From: Macrostomum hystrix
Lineage: Eukaryota > Platyhelminthes > Macrostomidae
Length of the DNA stretch: 64,000 bases
Assembly (NCBI GenBank): GCA_950097015.1
Contig: CATNEN010000024.1
Coordinates: forward strand, 4,574,501-4,638,500
Reading direction: 5' to 3'
Part shown: in pieces, positions 25,001 through 35,718 of the stretch
How positions within the stretch are numbered: position 1 is the stretch's first letter
How the letters are laid out: each line of letters begins with the position of its first letter
The notes under the pieces: model-generated
Seen by the model: only the letters and a program-made list of their open reading frames with translations
The model's database searches: none
What the model was told of the DNA's origin: nothing
Position numbers and translations under genes: made by a program

Positions 25001-28000
25001 GATTTCTACGTGACAATTAATCTCCGTTAAGGGTTAAATCATAGTGGCTAGCCCGATATTGGAACTAGAGACATTTTTTCGTAGGTAAACTCACCAGAAT
25101 TTAGAATCACTTGCATTCTATAATTAAATCGATGATTGATATTAGTTGAATTTATTTTTTTACTTTTATTACTTAAGATGAAAGATAAAATAATTTTGTC
25201 CCGTAATCTGTGATTCCGTATATATTCGCAGCATCCAACGAATGGGATGAGGATGCCGCGCCGCCGGCGGGGGCTTCACAAATGTGGAGACCAATTAGAC
25301 TTACTCACCTACCTCACCTGCCCGCCTGGACCACCCCCCGCCCTGCCAGCCTCCGTCCAACCAGTTATCGTCTCCCTCTCTCTCTTTTCCCAGTCTCCCC
25401 ATTCAAGGCTGTACAGGTGAATCCGAGGTGGGGCGGGATATTTCCACTCCACCCATCACCGTCCGCCATATTCGCGAAATCCCCGCTAGCCGCTGATTCA
25501 TTCGAGAAAATTTAAGCAAGCAAAACTGATTTTCAACAATATGTAGAATAGTTTGGACTTCAATTCTAATAAAATGAAATCCCCAATTTCCAAGTTTCAA
25601 TGGCATCCGATTAATTTTTTTATGATCGAGAGGAAAAATCTGAATTTCGTTCACACCTTGCACCTTAGGAGAATATAACCATAGGATTTGGACAGACCTA
25701 GGTGGGAAAGAGGCAATCGAACTGAAATTTATTGAATAGAGAGAGGTACAAGAGAGAGAGCAACACGTGTGCCAAATACAACCTGGCACACCCACCCCCC
25801 GCCAGAAAATCCTTCAACAGTGAGTGTAGTTGCCATTACAATCGCCAATATAGCCTATATAGGTAAGTCATGCGGGCAGTGGGAACAAAAAATAGGTAAG
25901 CCGAGCTGTTTTCGTCACTACGCCATATAGGTATTAAGACAGAAAGGTAAAGGCTGAGCGAGGCATATAATATTCTGTTGTTCGACTACCCCCCACTGAG
26001 TCCCTTGGCCTAAGCAACAAGGTAGGCAATGCCTGAGTACGGAATTCTGTAGTCTCGTAGCAATGCCGTATTGGGAAGAATGACGCGGGAGACTTAATAC
26101 TCGTAGTTTATAGGCATAGGTGAGCGGGCTTGTGCATGGATTCAAGGTGCACAGGCTAAGGAGGAAGGGAGGGGCGGGAAACCAATTTCTTATCGATATT
26201 ATAGATTTTTCTCAGCCAACAATCGGATTTAGACTGCGAGCTATAAGCAGCAACTCAACAGGAGGTGCAGGGGTTGGTGTTTTGTATGCGACATGCAACA
26301 ACAGCACACCTCCATGCACAGCATGTGTGCGGTAGCCTCTATTTATATTGGTCTTACCTATTACTACTACCTTAAGATTAGGAATTGCATTTAAAATCTA
26401 TTTTCCTATAGTGACAAATTGAAATAATCGAAAAAAATAATCACGAACGTGCTTTTGGTTCTAGGCTAGGATTTGATTTGATTTATTTCATATACCGTTT
26501 TTCGTCACCTGAACACAATGACTTCAATGACGTCAATTCACTAACAACAGGGGTCGGCTCGTGAATTTATGAAATCTGCAACACTTTCAACACATCTCCA
26601 GTATATCATCTCACTTTTCTCATCTTCCGTGTCATTATCTCTCACTTATTTCACCTCTACGTGTCTTATCTCTCACTTTTTTTCACCTCTACCGTGTCTT
26701 ATCTCTCACTTTTTTCACCTCTACCGTGTCTTATCTCTCACTTTTTTCACCTCTACCGTGTCTTATCTATCACTTTTTTCACCTCTACCGTGTCTTATCT
26801 CTCACTTTTTTTCACCTCTACCGTGTCTTATCTCTCACCTATTTCACCTCTACAGTGTCTTATCTCTCACTTATTTCACCTCTACCGTGTCTTATCTCTC
26901 ACTTATTTCACCTCTACCGTGTCTTATCTCTCACCTATTTCACCTCTACCGTGTCTTATCTCTCACTTATTTCACCCCTTCCGTGTTGTATCTCTCACTT
27001 ATTTCAACTCTACCGAGTCTTTTCTCTCACCTATTTCACCTCTACCGTGTCTTATCTCTCACTTTTTTAACCTCTTCCGAGTCTTATCTCTCACTTATTT
27101 CACCTCTCCTATGTCTAATATCTTTTTTTTCACCTGTTCCGTGTCTCATTTCTCTTTACTCTCACCTCTCCTAGTCTATTATCTCGTTGCTTCATTGTCA
27201 GCAATCCATGGTAGATGTTATAAGTTTTAACCCTATTTAGTATGACAATAATTTTTATACCGAAAACTCCTCAAAGGTCTGAGATCAAAGTTGGCTTTTC
27301 TATATTCGCAGGTTTGCGTCTTGAATTAATTTCTTTTTATCTTAAATAGCTAGCCAGATGCACATTGAATTAAAACTGTGAGGCTCCACTATAGAAGCAG
27401 ATTAGCTAAAAGAATTGCTTGGCCGTGACAGACAGAGCGCACCGCACGCCCAGGATGAAGGAGGTGCATGAGCTCGGGAAAGATCGGTCCTAGATATTTT
27501 ATTTTCCTCCAGAGAGAGAGCGGGAGAGAGAGAGCGGCAGCAGGAGATGAGCTCAGAATGTTTATGCTAATGAGACTGCGCTGTTAATCAGCTCTTCGTA
27601 GGTGGCACTTGGCCTTCCAATATAGTTTCCCCCTCCTCCTTAGTCCTATACACCATTTTGCCCTTGCTCATTCTCATCCCGTTCTCCCATGCGCCCGATC
27701 CCCTATATCCCCCCGGCTGCGGATCTCCCCAGTTTAGGTGAACAGGTTGTCTCGGGGATAGGGCGCGATTCCCGCTTCGAGCCGAAGCGCATTTTCTGGA
27801 AGCGGAGACGGTTTTGAGTATTGGCGGGTCCAGGGGAGATTTCACGTAGGTCCCGTATATAGCATCCCCCAATAAGTCTCAAATTGAATTTTTGCTCCCA
27901 TGCAGGCCATCTCTTGTCCCCCTCCCCAGTCCGGAAAATATTCAAATTGGGCCCCGGTTCAGCACACAGCAAACGTATGCCACTCCGCTCCCATCAACGC

Positions 28001-31000
28001 AATCCAAGCAACCTATGCCAGTTTGCTCCTCAAAAACACACCAGATAATCCCTAAAAATTGTTTCCCATACTCCACCGCGGTCGATCCTCTAACCAACCT
28101 CCCCAACAGCCTCGCAGTCAGACCCATCCCCAGCCTCCACGCCACCAATTTGCAGTCCGAGTCTACGCTGACCCACACACCGCGGGGACTCCTAAACAGT
28201 TAAGCGAGTATTGCAGTCCACGCTTTGGCATTTAGCATCAGAATGCAGCATCTGTCAATGTGTTGCATGCTTTACCAATGCCAGTCCTCCCCTAATCTGA
28301 CCCTCTCATTAGTAAACTAAACACACATGCTTCCTGAATCCATCCGCAACTCGCTACTAAAAAATACAACGGTGAACCTGTTGATCACTAAACTGATCAG
28401 AGAGATACACTTCTCTCGATTCCTTCCTTCCTGAATCAGCTAATCGAGCCCAATATAGGCGGTCTGGTCATTCAACCATAATTAGCCCTATCTGAGCCAC
28501 GCTGAATATAGTGTAATTACCGGATCATGCCCACCTCACTCCCAACTGCCGGCCTTCCGCTCTGAGAAAAAAAAACCGGTTTCAAATATTGCCAAGGGAC
28601 TCATTAACGAGCTTTACTAATAGCTATAGATGGTGATTTTTGAAGCTTCGGGAGAGAATGGGGGATCAACAATCGTTTCTCCCTAAACTTCCGCAAAGGT
28701 AATTGCTCGAGTGGTCTCCTCTGAGGGTAGTATGGGGGCCACTTCCCACACCCGCCACCTCATCCTACTCATCCCCTGATTCCGCGAACTATATTTCATC
28801 CCTCCCCGCGAGCAGTTTGAGTCCGGATGTGAGTTGAGCCGATTAAACATGTGCTAGACCAATTAAGGATCACAAACTTTATCTAACAATCGATTGGAAG
28901 ATTGTAGATCGATCTGCTTTTTTCCTTCTGGGATAATAAAAAGTTTTTCAATTTGAAAACCGGCAAGGTGAATTATCCTCTCGATTGCTATTTTATAGCT
29001 AAACGTAACAAAAAAAGAACTCCAGATTAATTTGCCAGATTTCCGGATGAAACCTGTCGACTGGAAAAGAAAGAAAATAAACAAATTTAATTGCGCAAGG
29101 CAGGCAAGCAGTCGCGAACCAATTTCAGCCACCTATATAGGCCCGAATGTCAGGTCCGATCAAGCCTACTCAATCATTCCGCTTAACTCCTGCCCAGGCC
29201 GCATGACAGAAAGAACGGTTACGGATTCTGGCAGTCTAAATTTTCCAAACCTCACTTATTTTTCTCTTTTTTTCTCTTCTACTTCTCATATAGTTAATGC
29301 TCGGTATATCCCACCTACGATATTAGGCCCAAATCCCAACGGATTTAGCTCTTTGCCGTATGACTAATATCTAAATAATAAATATATACAGACATTACGT
29401 ATGTCTCAGCCAGCTCCGTGCCATATAAATATAAAATCGAGTCCGATCGGGACTTGTTTCCAATTGCCTGGTATCGGTGCGAGATGAGGATTCGGAGGGG
29501 GAAAGCGCTTTTGGGATGTGAAGAAAAAAACGGACGAGAAGAGGTATATATAGAGAGAGGATGGGGCGGGGAAGAAGGCACCACCTGAATTAGGTCGACA
29601 GATTGGGAGACGGACGTAGGATTTTTTAGGATCTGCGAGTAGAGTTGCTACCATTTCTGAAAGCAGCAAAGCGGGCTTCAGCTTCGGGATTTCGAAGTCG
29701 ACGATTAAGCATGAGGCGAGACACGTTTGGCAATTGGCGGGGGGGACTTTCGATTGCGAGAAATTACATGGGTCGGCATAAATACTTGTTGTTGTAGTAC
29801 TAATAATATTAACGTGATTTTCGCAAAGACTTGTTGATAACCTGAAGGGACATTGGAATAACTTCCTTTTGGAGGTGCTGTGGACATCTAATTTTCTACC
29901 CCAACTGATGGTACCCATTTTAGAGCTGGTTGATAATCGAGAGTTAGGTGTGGCGTCCCCCCAGTCCATGGACTGAACAGCCGTACGCAGCCTTCAGATG
30001 CGCCGCGCAATAGCTGCGGCTGTGCTGTCGGCTGCACATCTGGCCTAACTTGGGCAGGCGTAATAAATTATTATTGAAGACACTATGGAATTAAGCGAGA
30101 TTCGAACTCTGGACCACTCATTATGTCACACGTAATGTGTCATCTGCATAGTTAAGACTCTAAAGCAGGGGTCGGCAAACTCCGGCCCGCGGGCCAGATG
30201 CGGCCCTCGAAGCTCCCAAATCCGGCCCGTTGCCCCTTCTGACATCTACAGTGTCCTGTTTCATCTCTCTCGTGTCTAATCTCTCCTGTGTCTCATCGCT
30301 CTCGTGTCTAATCTCTCCCGTGTCTCATCTCTCCCGTTTCTAATCTCTCCTGTGTCTCATCGCTCTCGTGTCTCATCTCTCCTGTGTCTCATCTCTCCCC
30401 TGTCTTATATCTCCCGTGTCTTATCTCTCCCGTGTCTAATCTCTCTCGTGTCTAATCTCTCCCGTGTCTAATCTCTCCCGTGTCTAATCTCTCCCGTGTC
30501 TCATCTCTCCCGTGTCTAATCTCTCCCGTGTCTCATCTCTCCCCTATCTCATATTTATACAGTCAATGCGGCCCGCTGTCGTCTTTTAGGTTCTCTCTTT
30601 GGCCCGCCGGCAAATAAGTTTGCCTACCACTGCTCTAAAGTCTAGAAAACTAAGGGAACATGGATCCTATAAGGAGACTCCTACTCGTATATACGAATAT
30701 GTGTCTACAAGAAAAGACTAACTTATTATCGAACATAAACAAAACAAAAAAAATAAGTTGTGGAGATGGCCACATTTTTTACTCAAGCCTTCGAAACTGA
30801 TAGTCGACACACTCACCACCTCACACCCGGAGGCGAATGAAGAACTGACACGCTCCTTCTTCGTGTTAAAAAATTCAGTTGCTGTTTTTCTATCCAAAGC
30901 CAAGATTTAGTCTAGAATGAGCTGCCATGTGAAAATTGTTAGAGCTGATGAAAACGAGGTTGCCCATCTGTTAGTCTGGCCTGTCTGTCATCAAAGTTTA

Positions 31001-33686
31001 TAATTCTTTTAATTTTTTGTAGAATTCATTCCTTCAGGCTACCTGCTTCAAGCATTTTTCTAGCTAGCTAGCTAGTTACTCATACTCACTCACTCTGCCC
31101 AATATCACAGAATGCAGTTTTTAGTTATATCGAAAGTGTCCAGCAGGCAGCTAGTCTCCGGGGAGATTTAGTTGCGAATGGGAAATAAGGAGGTGGAAGG
31201 GGAGAGTCGGGAGGTAGGCAGAGGGGGGGGGAAATTTCACCTCGTATCCTCCCGCCGCTGTCGAAATTCTCATAAACATCAAATAGTGGGGAGATATTTC
31301 TCTGTTCTCAAAGCTGTCTACATATTTTGAGTACTAGCTATCTATGCATAACTCGGAGAGACTGGGGATCATAAAGCCTTCACAAATATCTCCCCATTTA
31401 TGGTTCTGAACCATTCCTAATGTTTTTGGCTCTTGCGAGACAACGAAGGAACCGGAGTGTTTGGCAGGTAACTAGGCGACATCAGGCATTTGCTTCCTAA
31501 TCCATGCATATAAATTCTGTTCTATAAGGCGGCAGATGGATCAGGAATTATCAGGTAAAGAAACGCCTGTTCTATAGCCACAACCTGGTTGGCAAAGCGC
31601 AGAAGCAAAGTGCATTAAGCTTAACTAGAAATATGTCAGTCGTTAAAATATGCCTGTTTGCTGACACGCCAGTAAACCCAAGAAATAAATCTTATAGCCA
31701 GGGTTGAATTTATGAGCACACATCAGGTGACACTTCGACTATAGCGCTAGCTATTGAGGGGGGATGCAGGACATTTTAAACTTACCGGTTCATGGGAATC
31801 AGGAAAAGCATAAGAGAGAAGCGTGGGAGAGAGGCTTTGATGCTTCAAAGATATCGGTGGGATAACTAAGGTAGGCCATTGGCGGATCAACTATAGGTGA
31901 CTGGAGAGGCATAAATATGGAAACTAAACTTGACCGTATTATTGTGTCCGGCATTGGGTCCGCACTAACTCACATGTAGCAGCTACGCATTATTACTAAG
32001 ATATTGCTATAATCACAGCCACAGGTCCACAACAAATAGTGTGAAAATAGCTAACTAGTCGTCTCAAATTTCAGCCTAAAGGGCGCGATTTTGCTGTGGG
32101 AAAATTATTTTTTTTCTGATTTGGTAAAGGTATTGAGAATAAAAAGGTCATTGACAGTTAACAGACCTTGTCCACAAACATCAATGGGTCAACAACCTAC
32201 GGAATGCGGAACCGCCCCCCCCCGACCCCTTTAGCATATATTCTCCTCTCCCGTCTCATCGCTCATCATTCTTTCCTCTCTTCAGTCTGCTCTCTACCCA
32301 GCCTACAACTCTCAACTGCCACATCTCTCTTCAGTCTCCTCTATCTCCACTCCCCAACTGTCTCATCTCTCTTAAATCTTCTCTCTCCCCACCTTTCTCA
32401 TCTCTCATTAGTCTCCTCTCTCCCCACCTGTCTCATCTCTCATTAGTCTCCTCTCTCCACCTGTCTCATCTCTCATTAGTCTCCTCTCTCCCCACCTGTC
32501 TCATCTCTCATTAGTCTCCTCTCTCCCCCACCTGTCTCATCTCTCCACCTGTCTCATCTCTCCACCTGTCTCATCTCTCATTAGTCTCATCTCTCCACCT
32601 GTCTCATCTCTCATTAGTCTCCTCTCTCCACCTGTCTTATCTCTCATTAGTCTCCTCTCTCCACCTGTCTCACCTCTCATTAGTCTCATCTCTCCACCTG
32701 TCTCATCTCTCCACCTGTCTCATCTCTCCACCTGTCTCATCTCTCCACCTGTCTCATCTCTCATTAGTCTCCTCTCTCCACACCTGTCTCATCTCTCATT
32801 AGTCTTCTCTCTCCACCTGTCTCATCTCTCATTAGTCTCCTCTCTCCACCTGTCTCATCTCTCATTAGTCTCCTCTCTCCCCAATTGTCTCCTCTCACCC
32901 GTCCCCAGCGTTATCTCTCCTGACAATCCGTCCCGCTGTCGTCTTTAAGATTTGTCATTATTATTTTCTGGCAAAGTTTGTTAAGGTTGCAACTTGCAAG
33001 CGACATAGTTTGGAGAAAAAAATCAGCAGAAAACGCTAAGAAAAAAGATAATTTGCACAGACGAAAAGTTTGAATCACGACATATTATATTAAATATATA
33101 ATTAATGACTTCACAGCTAACAGTATCCTATAGTTGTTGCGCTGTTTTTTCCAGTTCTAACTCTGTTAGACCCAGCGTCGCTTCTAGCATCGGTGAAGTT
33201 TCTCCAAAAATAGGGTCCAAAATCATTTATCGCGAATTTCGTTCTTAAAAAGCTAGACTGCAACGCATATGATATAGCTAGTCTTAACAAGAGAAAGTTA
33301 ATATTTCAATGTCAAAACAACTTAACTATCCTAAGACCATCTTTTAAAAGTCGCGCTTAATGATTTACTAACTAAATAGATGAAAATTTCCAGCAAAATA
33401 TGCAGCTATCAGGTAGCAATTCCCCATTTGTAGGACTGTGACTATATACTCGTATATATGTATAGACATCTGGTGCATATACCAACTACAATATTGCTGG
33501 GACAGGTGGCGCATGTCACAAAATACTCAAACAATTGAAATCTGATAGTTGAAAAATGACTAACCGAAGTTAATTTTTTTAGTAAGAATTCTATATGCAG
33601 TAGAAAAACAAATTGTCTTACATACCTGATGTCTTCTGGGGCCGTTTCTGCTTTCGCCTGTTCAGCGCAAATTCCATTTTAATCAT
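16110..33686 (-). CDS. zfh1: ZEB/Zfh-1-type zinc-finger homeodomain transcription factor, six exons
   Basis: The family represses transcription at E-box-like sites in mesoderm, neurons and epithelial-mesenchymal switching. Coding exons on the minus strand: 33686-33626, 21264-21127, 20786-20691, 20276-18373, 16900-16732 and 16294-16110. They join in phases 1, 1, 1, 0 and 1 to give 850 residues. Order of parts: N-terminal basic RRKQKRPQK; acidic region; N-terminal fingers at about 131-151, 158-178, 189-209 and 217-239 (the last C2HC); Pro-rich segment; homeodomain at about 413-472 with [12 protein letters not shown]; Pro, Gln and Ala runs; CtBP-binding-type PLDLR (about 642) and VLDLC (about 699); C-terminal fingers at about 768-850. 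This is the diagnostic ZEB/Zfh-1 architecture. The length is below fly Zfh1 and human ZEB1 (both over 1000), and the protein ends right after the last finger, without the acidic tail of vertebrate ZEB. ZEB is the vertebrate name; orthology is inferred from architecture. Confidence 0.9.
16405..16655 (-). mobile_element. tRNA-derived SINE in zfh1 intron 5
   Basis: Reverse-strand copy of the SINE family also at 6737 and 46930. Read on the minus strand it starts with a tRNA-like head (TAACGCGTTTGTCTCTCGC, B box near GAGTTCGATTCC), followed by the shared GAGGTCACATTAAAT... body and ACACTGCCTGACGATGAGAA. It fills most of the 437-bp intron, in the same orientation as the gene. The 3' end is not clear. 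Confidence 0.8.
16732..16900 (-). CDS. zfh1: zfh1 exon 5: first C-terminal finger
   Basis: Acceptor CCATTTTTTTCAG, donor GTGAGA, 169 nt, phase 0 in and phase 1 out. It encodes [21 protein letters not shown], equivalent to the first C-terminal ZEB finger. The donor falls inside the HTG linker, so splicing restores HTG-IRPF as in ZEB HTGKRP. Confidence 0.9.
16901..18372 (-). other. zfh1 intron 4
   Basis: A 1472-bp intron, GTGAGT to TTTTCAG. It contains unique sequence with local GC-rich stretches. No further exon, array or mobile element is recognised; the frame at 17643-17885 has no domain. Confidence 0.6.
18373..20276 (-). CDS. zfh1: zfh1 exon 4: N-terminal fingers, homeodomain, CtBP motifs
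   Basis: A 1904-nt exon, acceptor AAATTCCCCAG, donor GTGAGT, entered in phase 1 and left in phase 0. It encodes four N-terminal fingers, the first being [21 protein letters not shown] and the fourth of C2HC type ending HMTSKKC. The homeodomain helix 3 is [16 protein letters not shown]. Two PxDLx-like motifs follow (PLDLR, VLDLC), the second overlapping a sumoylation-type VKRE. Pro, Gln and Ala runs are probably length-variable. Confidence 0.93.
20343..20637 (+). mobile_element. hAT-like non-autonomous element, right end missing
   Basis: Starts with the terminal repeat CAGGGGTCGGCAAACT, then TTATTAGCAAGCGGACC and GACGACAGCGGGCC. A short internal GAGATGAGACACGGG array follows, then GGGCCGCATCTGGCCCGCGGG. 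The last part (GGAGTTTGCCGACCCCTG in the full copy at 34856) is absent, so no target-site duplication can be read. It lies in zfh1 intron 3 (20277-20690). Confidence 0.85.
20691..20786 (-). CDS. zfh1: zfh1 exon 3
   Basis: A 96-nt exon, phase 1 at both ends, donor GTGAGG. The acceptor reads CCGTAGCAG, a NAGNAG pair. Use of the first or second AG would add or drop one Ala before MDVDENES while keeping the frame. It encodes an acidic segment leading to the first zinc finger. Confidence 0.75.
20861..21096 (-). mobile_element. tRNA-derived SINE-like element in zfh1 intron 2
   Basis: On the minus strand, AGTCCAGTGGTTAGAGCTT and GTGGGTTCGTATCCCAG resemble tRNA A and B boxes with an anticodon-stem-like spacing. 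Adjacent sequence (GGCCAGATGTACAGC, GTCCATGGACTGGGGG, GGTACCCATTTTACAGCTG) is shared in part with the element at 29905-30157. It is a second SINE family, distinct from the one at 46930. Confidence 0.65.
21127..21264 (-). CDS. zfh1: zfh1 exon 2
   Basis: Acceptor CTTCTTCTCCTTCGCAG, donor GTAAGC, 138 nt, phase 1 at both ends. It encodes an acidic, Pro/Met/Gln-containing stretch ([17 protein letters not shown]...) without a domain, as expected for the poorly conserved ZEB N-terminus. A frame extending further upstream is intronic. Confidence 0.75.
21265..22373 (-). other. zfh1 intron 1, 3' part
   Basis: AT-rich intronic DNA with a (CTG)7 run at 21493-21513. No exon, RNA gene or mobile element is recognised. 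Confidence 0.55.
22374..22985. repeat. 56-bp minisatellite in zfh1 intron 1
   Basis: About 11 copies of a 56-bp composite unit. Each half begins CTAGATCA and the halves differ: ACCGTCACTCTCTCTTATCT versus GCTGACACTCTCTCCCATCC. The unit therefore arose from a diverged dimer. Some copies lack a CTCT. Confidence 0.94.
22986..26547 (-). other. zfh1 intron 1, unique DNA
   Basis: No exon or mobile element is recognised in 3.5 kb. Short frames on both strands overlap one another and have no domain. An intron this long in a developmental gene is a plausible site for enhancers, but none can be shown from one sequence. Confidence 0.5.
26548..27180 (+). mobile_element. probable decayed hAT-like element with internal minisatellite
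   Basis: Begins with CAGGGGTCGGC, matching the hAT-like terminal repeat, then diverges. From about 26640 it is an array of a 32-bp pyrimidine-rich unit (CACCTCTACCGTGTCTTATC plus TCTCACTTTTTT). No right terminal repeat is found. Membership rests on the 11-bp end and the similar interior. Confidence 0.5.
27181..29904 (-). other. zfh1 intron 1, unique DNA
   Basis: Unique sequence with small purine-rich runs near 27510. No exon with the expected phase or domain is seen, and nothing else is supportable. Confidence 0.5.
29905..30157 (-). mobile_element. tRNA-derived SINE-like element in zfh1 intron 1
   Basis: On the minus strand a tRNA-like head carries a perfect B box (GAGTTCGAATCTC near 30090). 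The following segment shares CCAGATGTGCAGCC, AGTCCATGGACTGGGGGG and the GGTACCCATTTTA block with the element at 20861-21096. The hAT-like element at 30166 inserted at its 5' edge. Confidence 0.6.
30166..30632 (-). mobile_element. hAT-like non-autonomous element with 8-bp target duplication
   Basis: Starts CAGGGGTCGGCAAACT and ends TTTGCCTACCACTG. It is flanked by perfect 8-bp direct repeats CTCTAAAG (30158-30165 and 30633-30640), the hAT hallmark. Relative to the copy at 34856 it is inverted. The interior is an array of CTCTCCCGTGTCTCAT-type units, the reverse complement of GAGATGAGACACGGG. It encodes no transposase. Confidence 0.9.
30641..32189 (-). other. zfh1 intron 1, unique DNA
   Basis: Unique AT-rich sequence with a G-run near 31225. 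No supportable feature is seen. Confidence 0.5.
32190..32985 (-). mobile_element. decayed hAT-like element with internal minisatellite
   Basis: The right part (CCGTCCCGCTGTCGTCTTTAAG... CTGGCAAAGTTTGTT) matches the inner and outer right end of the copy at 30166 (GCGGCCCGCTGTCGTCTTTTAG... GGCAAATAAGTTTGCC). The left end resembles a mutated terminal repeat. The middle is a dense array of CTCATCTCTCATTAGTCTC and CTCTCTCCACCTGT units, diverged from the family's usual interior. Confidence 0.65.
32986..33625 (-). other. zfh1 intron 1, 5' end
   Basis: AT-rich intronic DNA running up to the GTATGT donor of exon 1. Nothing else is recognised. Confidence 0.5.
33626..33686 (-). CDS. zfh1: zfh1 exon 1 (start exon, candidate)
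   Basis: ATG at 33686 opens 20 codons ending in the donor GTATGT, phase 1. A second in-frame ATG lies at 33677. The peptide contains [10 protein letters not shown], which matches the KRRKQ..P stretch at the start of vertebrate ZEB1 and the RRKQ..P N-terminal motif through which SALL, FOG and BCL11 repressors bind NuRD. Its phase fits the acceptor of exon 2, 12.4 kb away. It is short, so the assignment rests on motif, phase and strand. Confidence 0.7.
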
Positions 33687-34847
33687 GTCTGGCTGATTTT
33701 TGTTGACTTTGAATAATAGATTGTTGTCAATCCTGAATTTCCGCTAGCCTAGATATGGCAAAAGCAAAGTGGAGCAGGCCTTTTTTTCTTGAAGCAGTTT
33801 CTTCGGGGGGTTTTGTATCATCCGCCAATTTGAAGTGAGCAGCAAGGTGGCAGAGCATTGGGGTGGTCGGTTCCTCGGTGTGGGAGATTCCTAGTTGGTA
33901 GCTCAAGAACTGGCCAAAAAAATTGGGGAGGGGAGGAAGCGGTCAGAGGTGGTGAAGGGGTGGCTGCCGAATAACAGGCCACGCGACTAAATTTCTGCCA
34001 GCCGTGAGCCAATCCCAATCTAGTAGTATTCGATATTCGAAGTTGTTCCAGTTTCCCTATTCTATAAGGCGGGATGACAATTTTCACAGTAGCAATTTTC
34101 ACAGTTGCAACAAGAAACAGAATAAATATGATTTTGTTGCACAAGTTCAAGCAATCTTTTACCTGTTGCTTTAGTCGCTTTTGTCCAACGTGAGTAAAGG
34201 TAAAAGTTAAAAACTACACTTGTGTTTAATGAACGAACCAAATGAAGATCTTAATGCCATAGACAGGGGTGAAAAAAGCTCCCCTCGTTCTTAGTCGCTT
34301 CTTATAGTCGAGTTTTCTTGTCCTTAAAATGGTTAGACTGGGGCTTTGAATTTGTTTTCCTGACTTCAGCCACCCTAAAAAACGAATGCACCTCCCTTTA
34401 GTCCACGTTGTATGCCAAGCCAGACCAGCCACCCCAATATATCGAGCCACGATTCTCCGCATTTGACGAATTGAGAATTTAGAGCAGAAGTGTCAGGGGT
34501 CTTCTGGCAGAGGTAGGGGGTGGCGCTCGATCGGCTTTAGTCAGGATTGGGGTGGGGGGCAAGGCTTTTGTGACTTCTCGCAGACCAGACTTGTTGTTTT
34601 CTGTCTGTTATTTCCTCTAAGTGAGACAGTGAGGCTGGAAAGTGTGAAATCCTCTGTTTTCTTTAATTCGCCAGACGCACATGCTAGATTGAAGGTGCAT
34701 CAATAAAATAATAGTGCTTTAGAAGTGGACAGACTTGAGACTGGAAAAACAAATCTTAAGAAGATAAACAAGATGTTTGTTCAATCAATTAGTTCAACGA
34801 ATTGTTTGTTCTGGATCAGCTGGCCAAAACACAGAGTTATTTCTTTA
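33687..34847 (-). promoter_or_regulatory. region upstream of the zfh1 start codon
   Basis: If 33686 is the true start, this holds the 5' UTR and perhaps the promoter of zfh1. No TATA box or other core element is convincing, and further non-coding exons could lie beyond it. The call comes from position only. Confidence 0.3.
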
Positions 34848-34855
34848 CCTTAGCT

Positions 34856-35718
34856 CAGGGGTCGGCAAACTTATTAGCAAGCGGGCCAGAAAGAGAACCT
34901 GAAAGACGACAGTGGGCCTCAATTGACTGTAGAAATATAAGAGAAATATATCAGAGATGAGACACGGGAGAGATGAGGCACGGGACAGATGAGACACGGG
35001 AGAGATGAGACACGGCAGAGATGAGACACGGGAGAGATGAGACACGGGAGAGATGAGACACGGGAGAGATGAGACATGGGAGAGAAGTCACAAGGGAGAG
35101 GTGACACACGGGGGAGATGAGACATGGGACTCGGGAGAGATGACACACGGGAGAGAAGTTACAAGGGAGAGGTGACACACGGGGGAGATGAGACACGGGA
35201 GAGATGACACACGGGAGAGAAGTCACAAGGGAGAGGTGACACACGGGGGAGATGAGACACGGGAGAGATGAGACACGGGAGAGATGAGACACGGGAGAGA
35301 TGAGACATGGGAGAGAAGTCACAAGGGAGAGGTGACACACGGGAGAGATGACACACGGGAGAGATGACACACGGGAGAGATGACACACGGGAGAGATGAC
35401 ACACGGGAGAGATGACACACGGGAGAGATGACACACGGGAGAGATGACACACGGGAGAGATGACACACGGGAGAGATGACACACGGGAGAGATGACACAC
35501 GGGAGAGATGACACACGGGAGAGATGACACACGGGAGAGATGACACACGGGAGAGATGACACACGGGAGAGATGACACACGGGAGAGGTGACACACGGGG
35601 GAGATGAGACAGGGGAAAGATAAAACAGTATACTATGGGTGTCGGAAGGGGCAACGGGCCGTATTTGGGAGCTTTGACGGCCGCATCTGGCCCGCAGGCC
35701 GGAGTTTGCCGACCCCTG
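34856..35718 (+). mobile_element. intact-ended hAT-like element with expanded internal minisatellite
   Basis: Terminal inverted repeats CAGGGGTCGGCAAACT and AGTTTGCCGACCCCTG are flanked by perfect 8-bp duplications CCTTAGCT (34848-34855 and 35719-35726). The inner arms (GACGACAGTGGGCC, GGCCGCATCTGGCCCGCAGG) match the other copies. About 660 bp of the 863-bp element is an array of AGAGATGAGACACGGG and AGAGATGACACACGGG units. The GACACACGGG subtype at 35340-35580 is perfectly homogeneous. No protein is encoded; the long Ser/Pro/Leu frames on the minus strand come from the array. Confidence 0.95.

Noticed and set aside
26569-27230. Overlapping Ser/Leu-rich plus-strand frames
   Set aside because: Artefact of the pyrimidine-rich array in a decayed hAT-like element.
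34951-35654. Cys/Ser/Pro-rich repeat frame on the minus strand
   Set aside because: It lies within the internal minisatellite of the hAT-like element at 34856.
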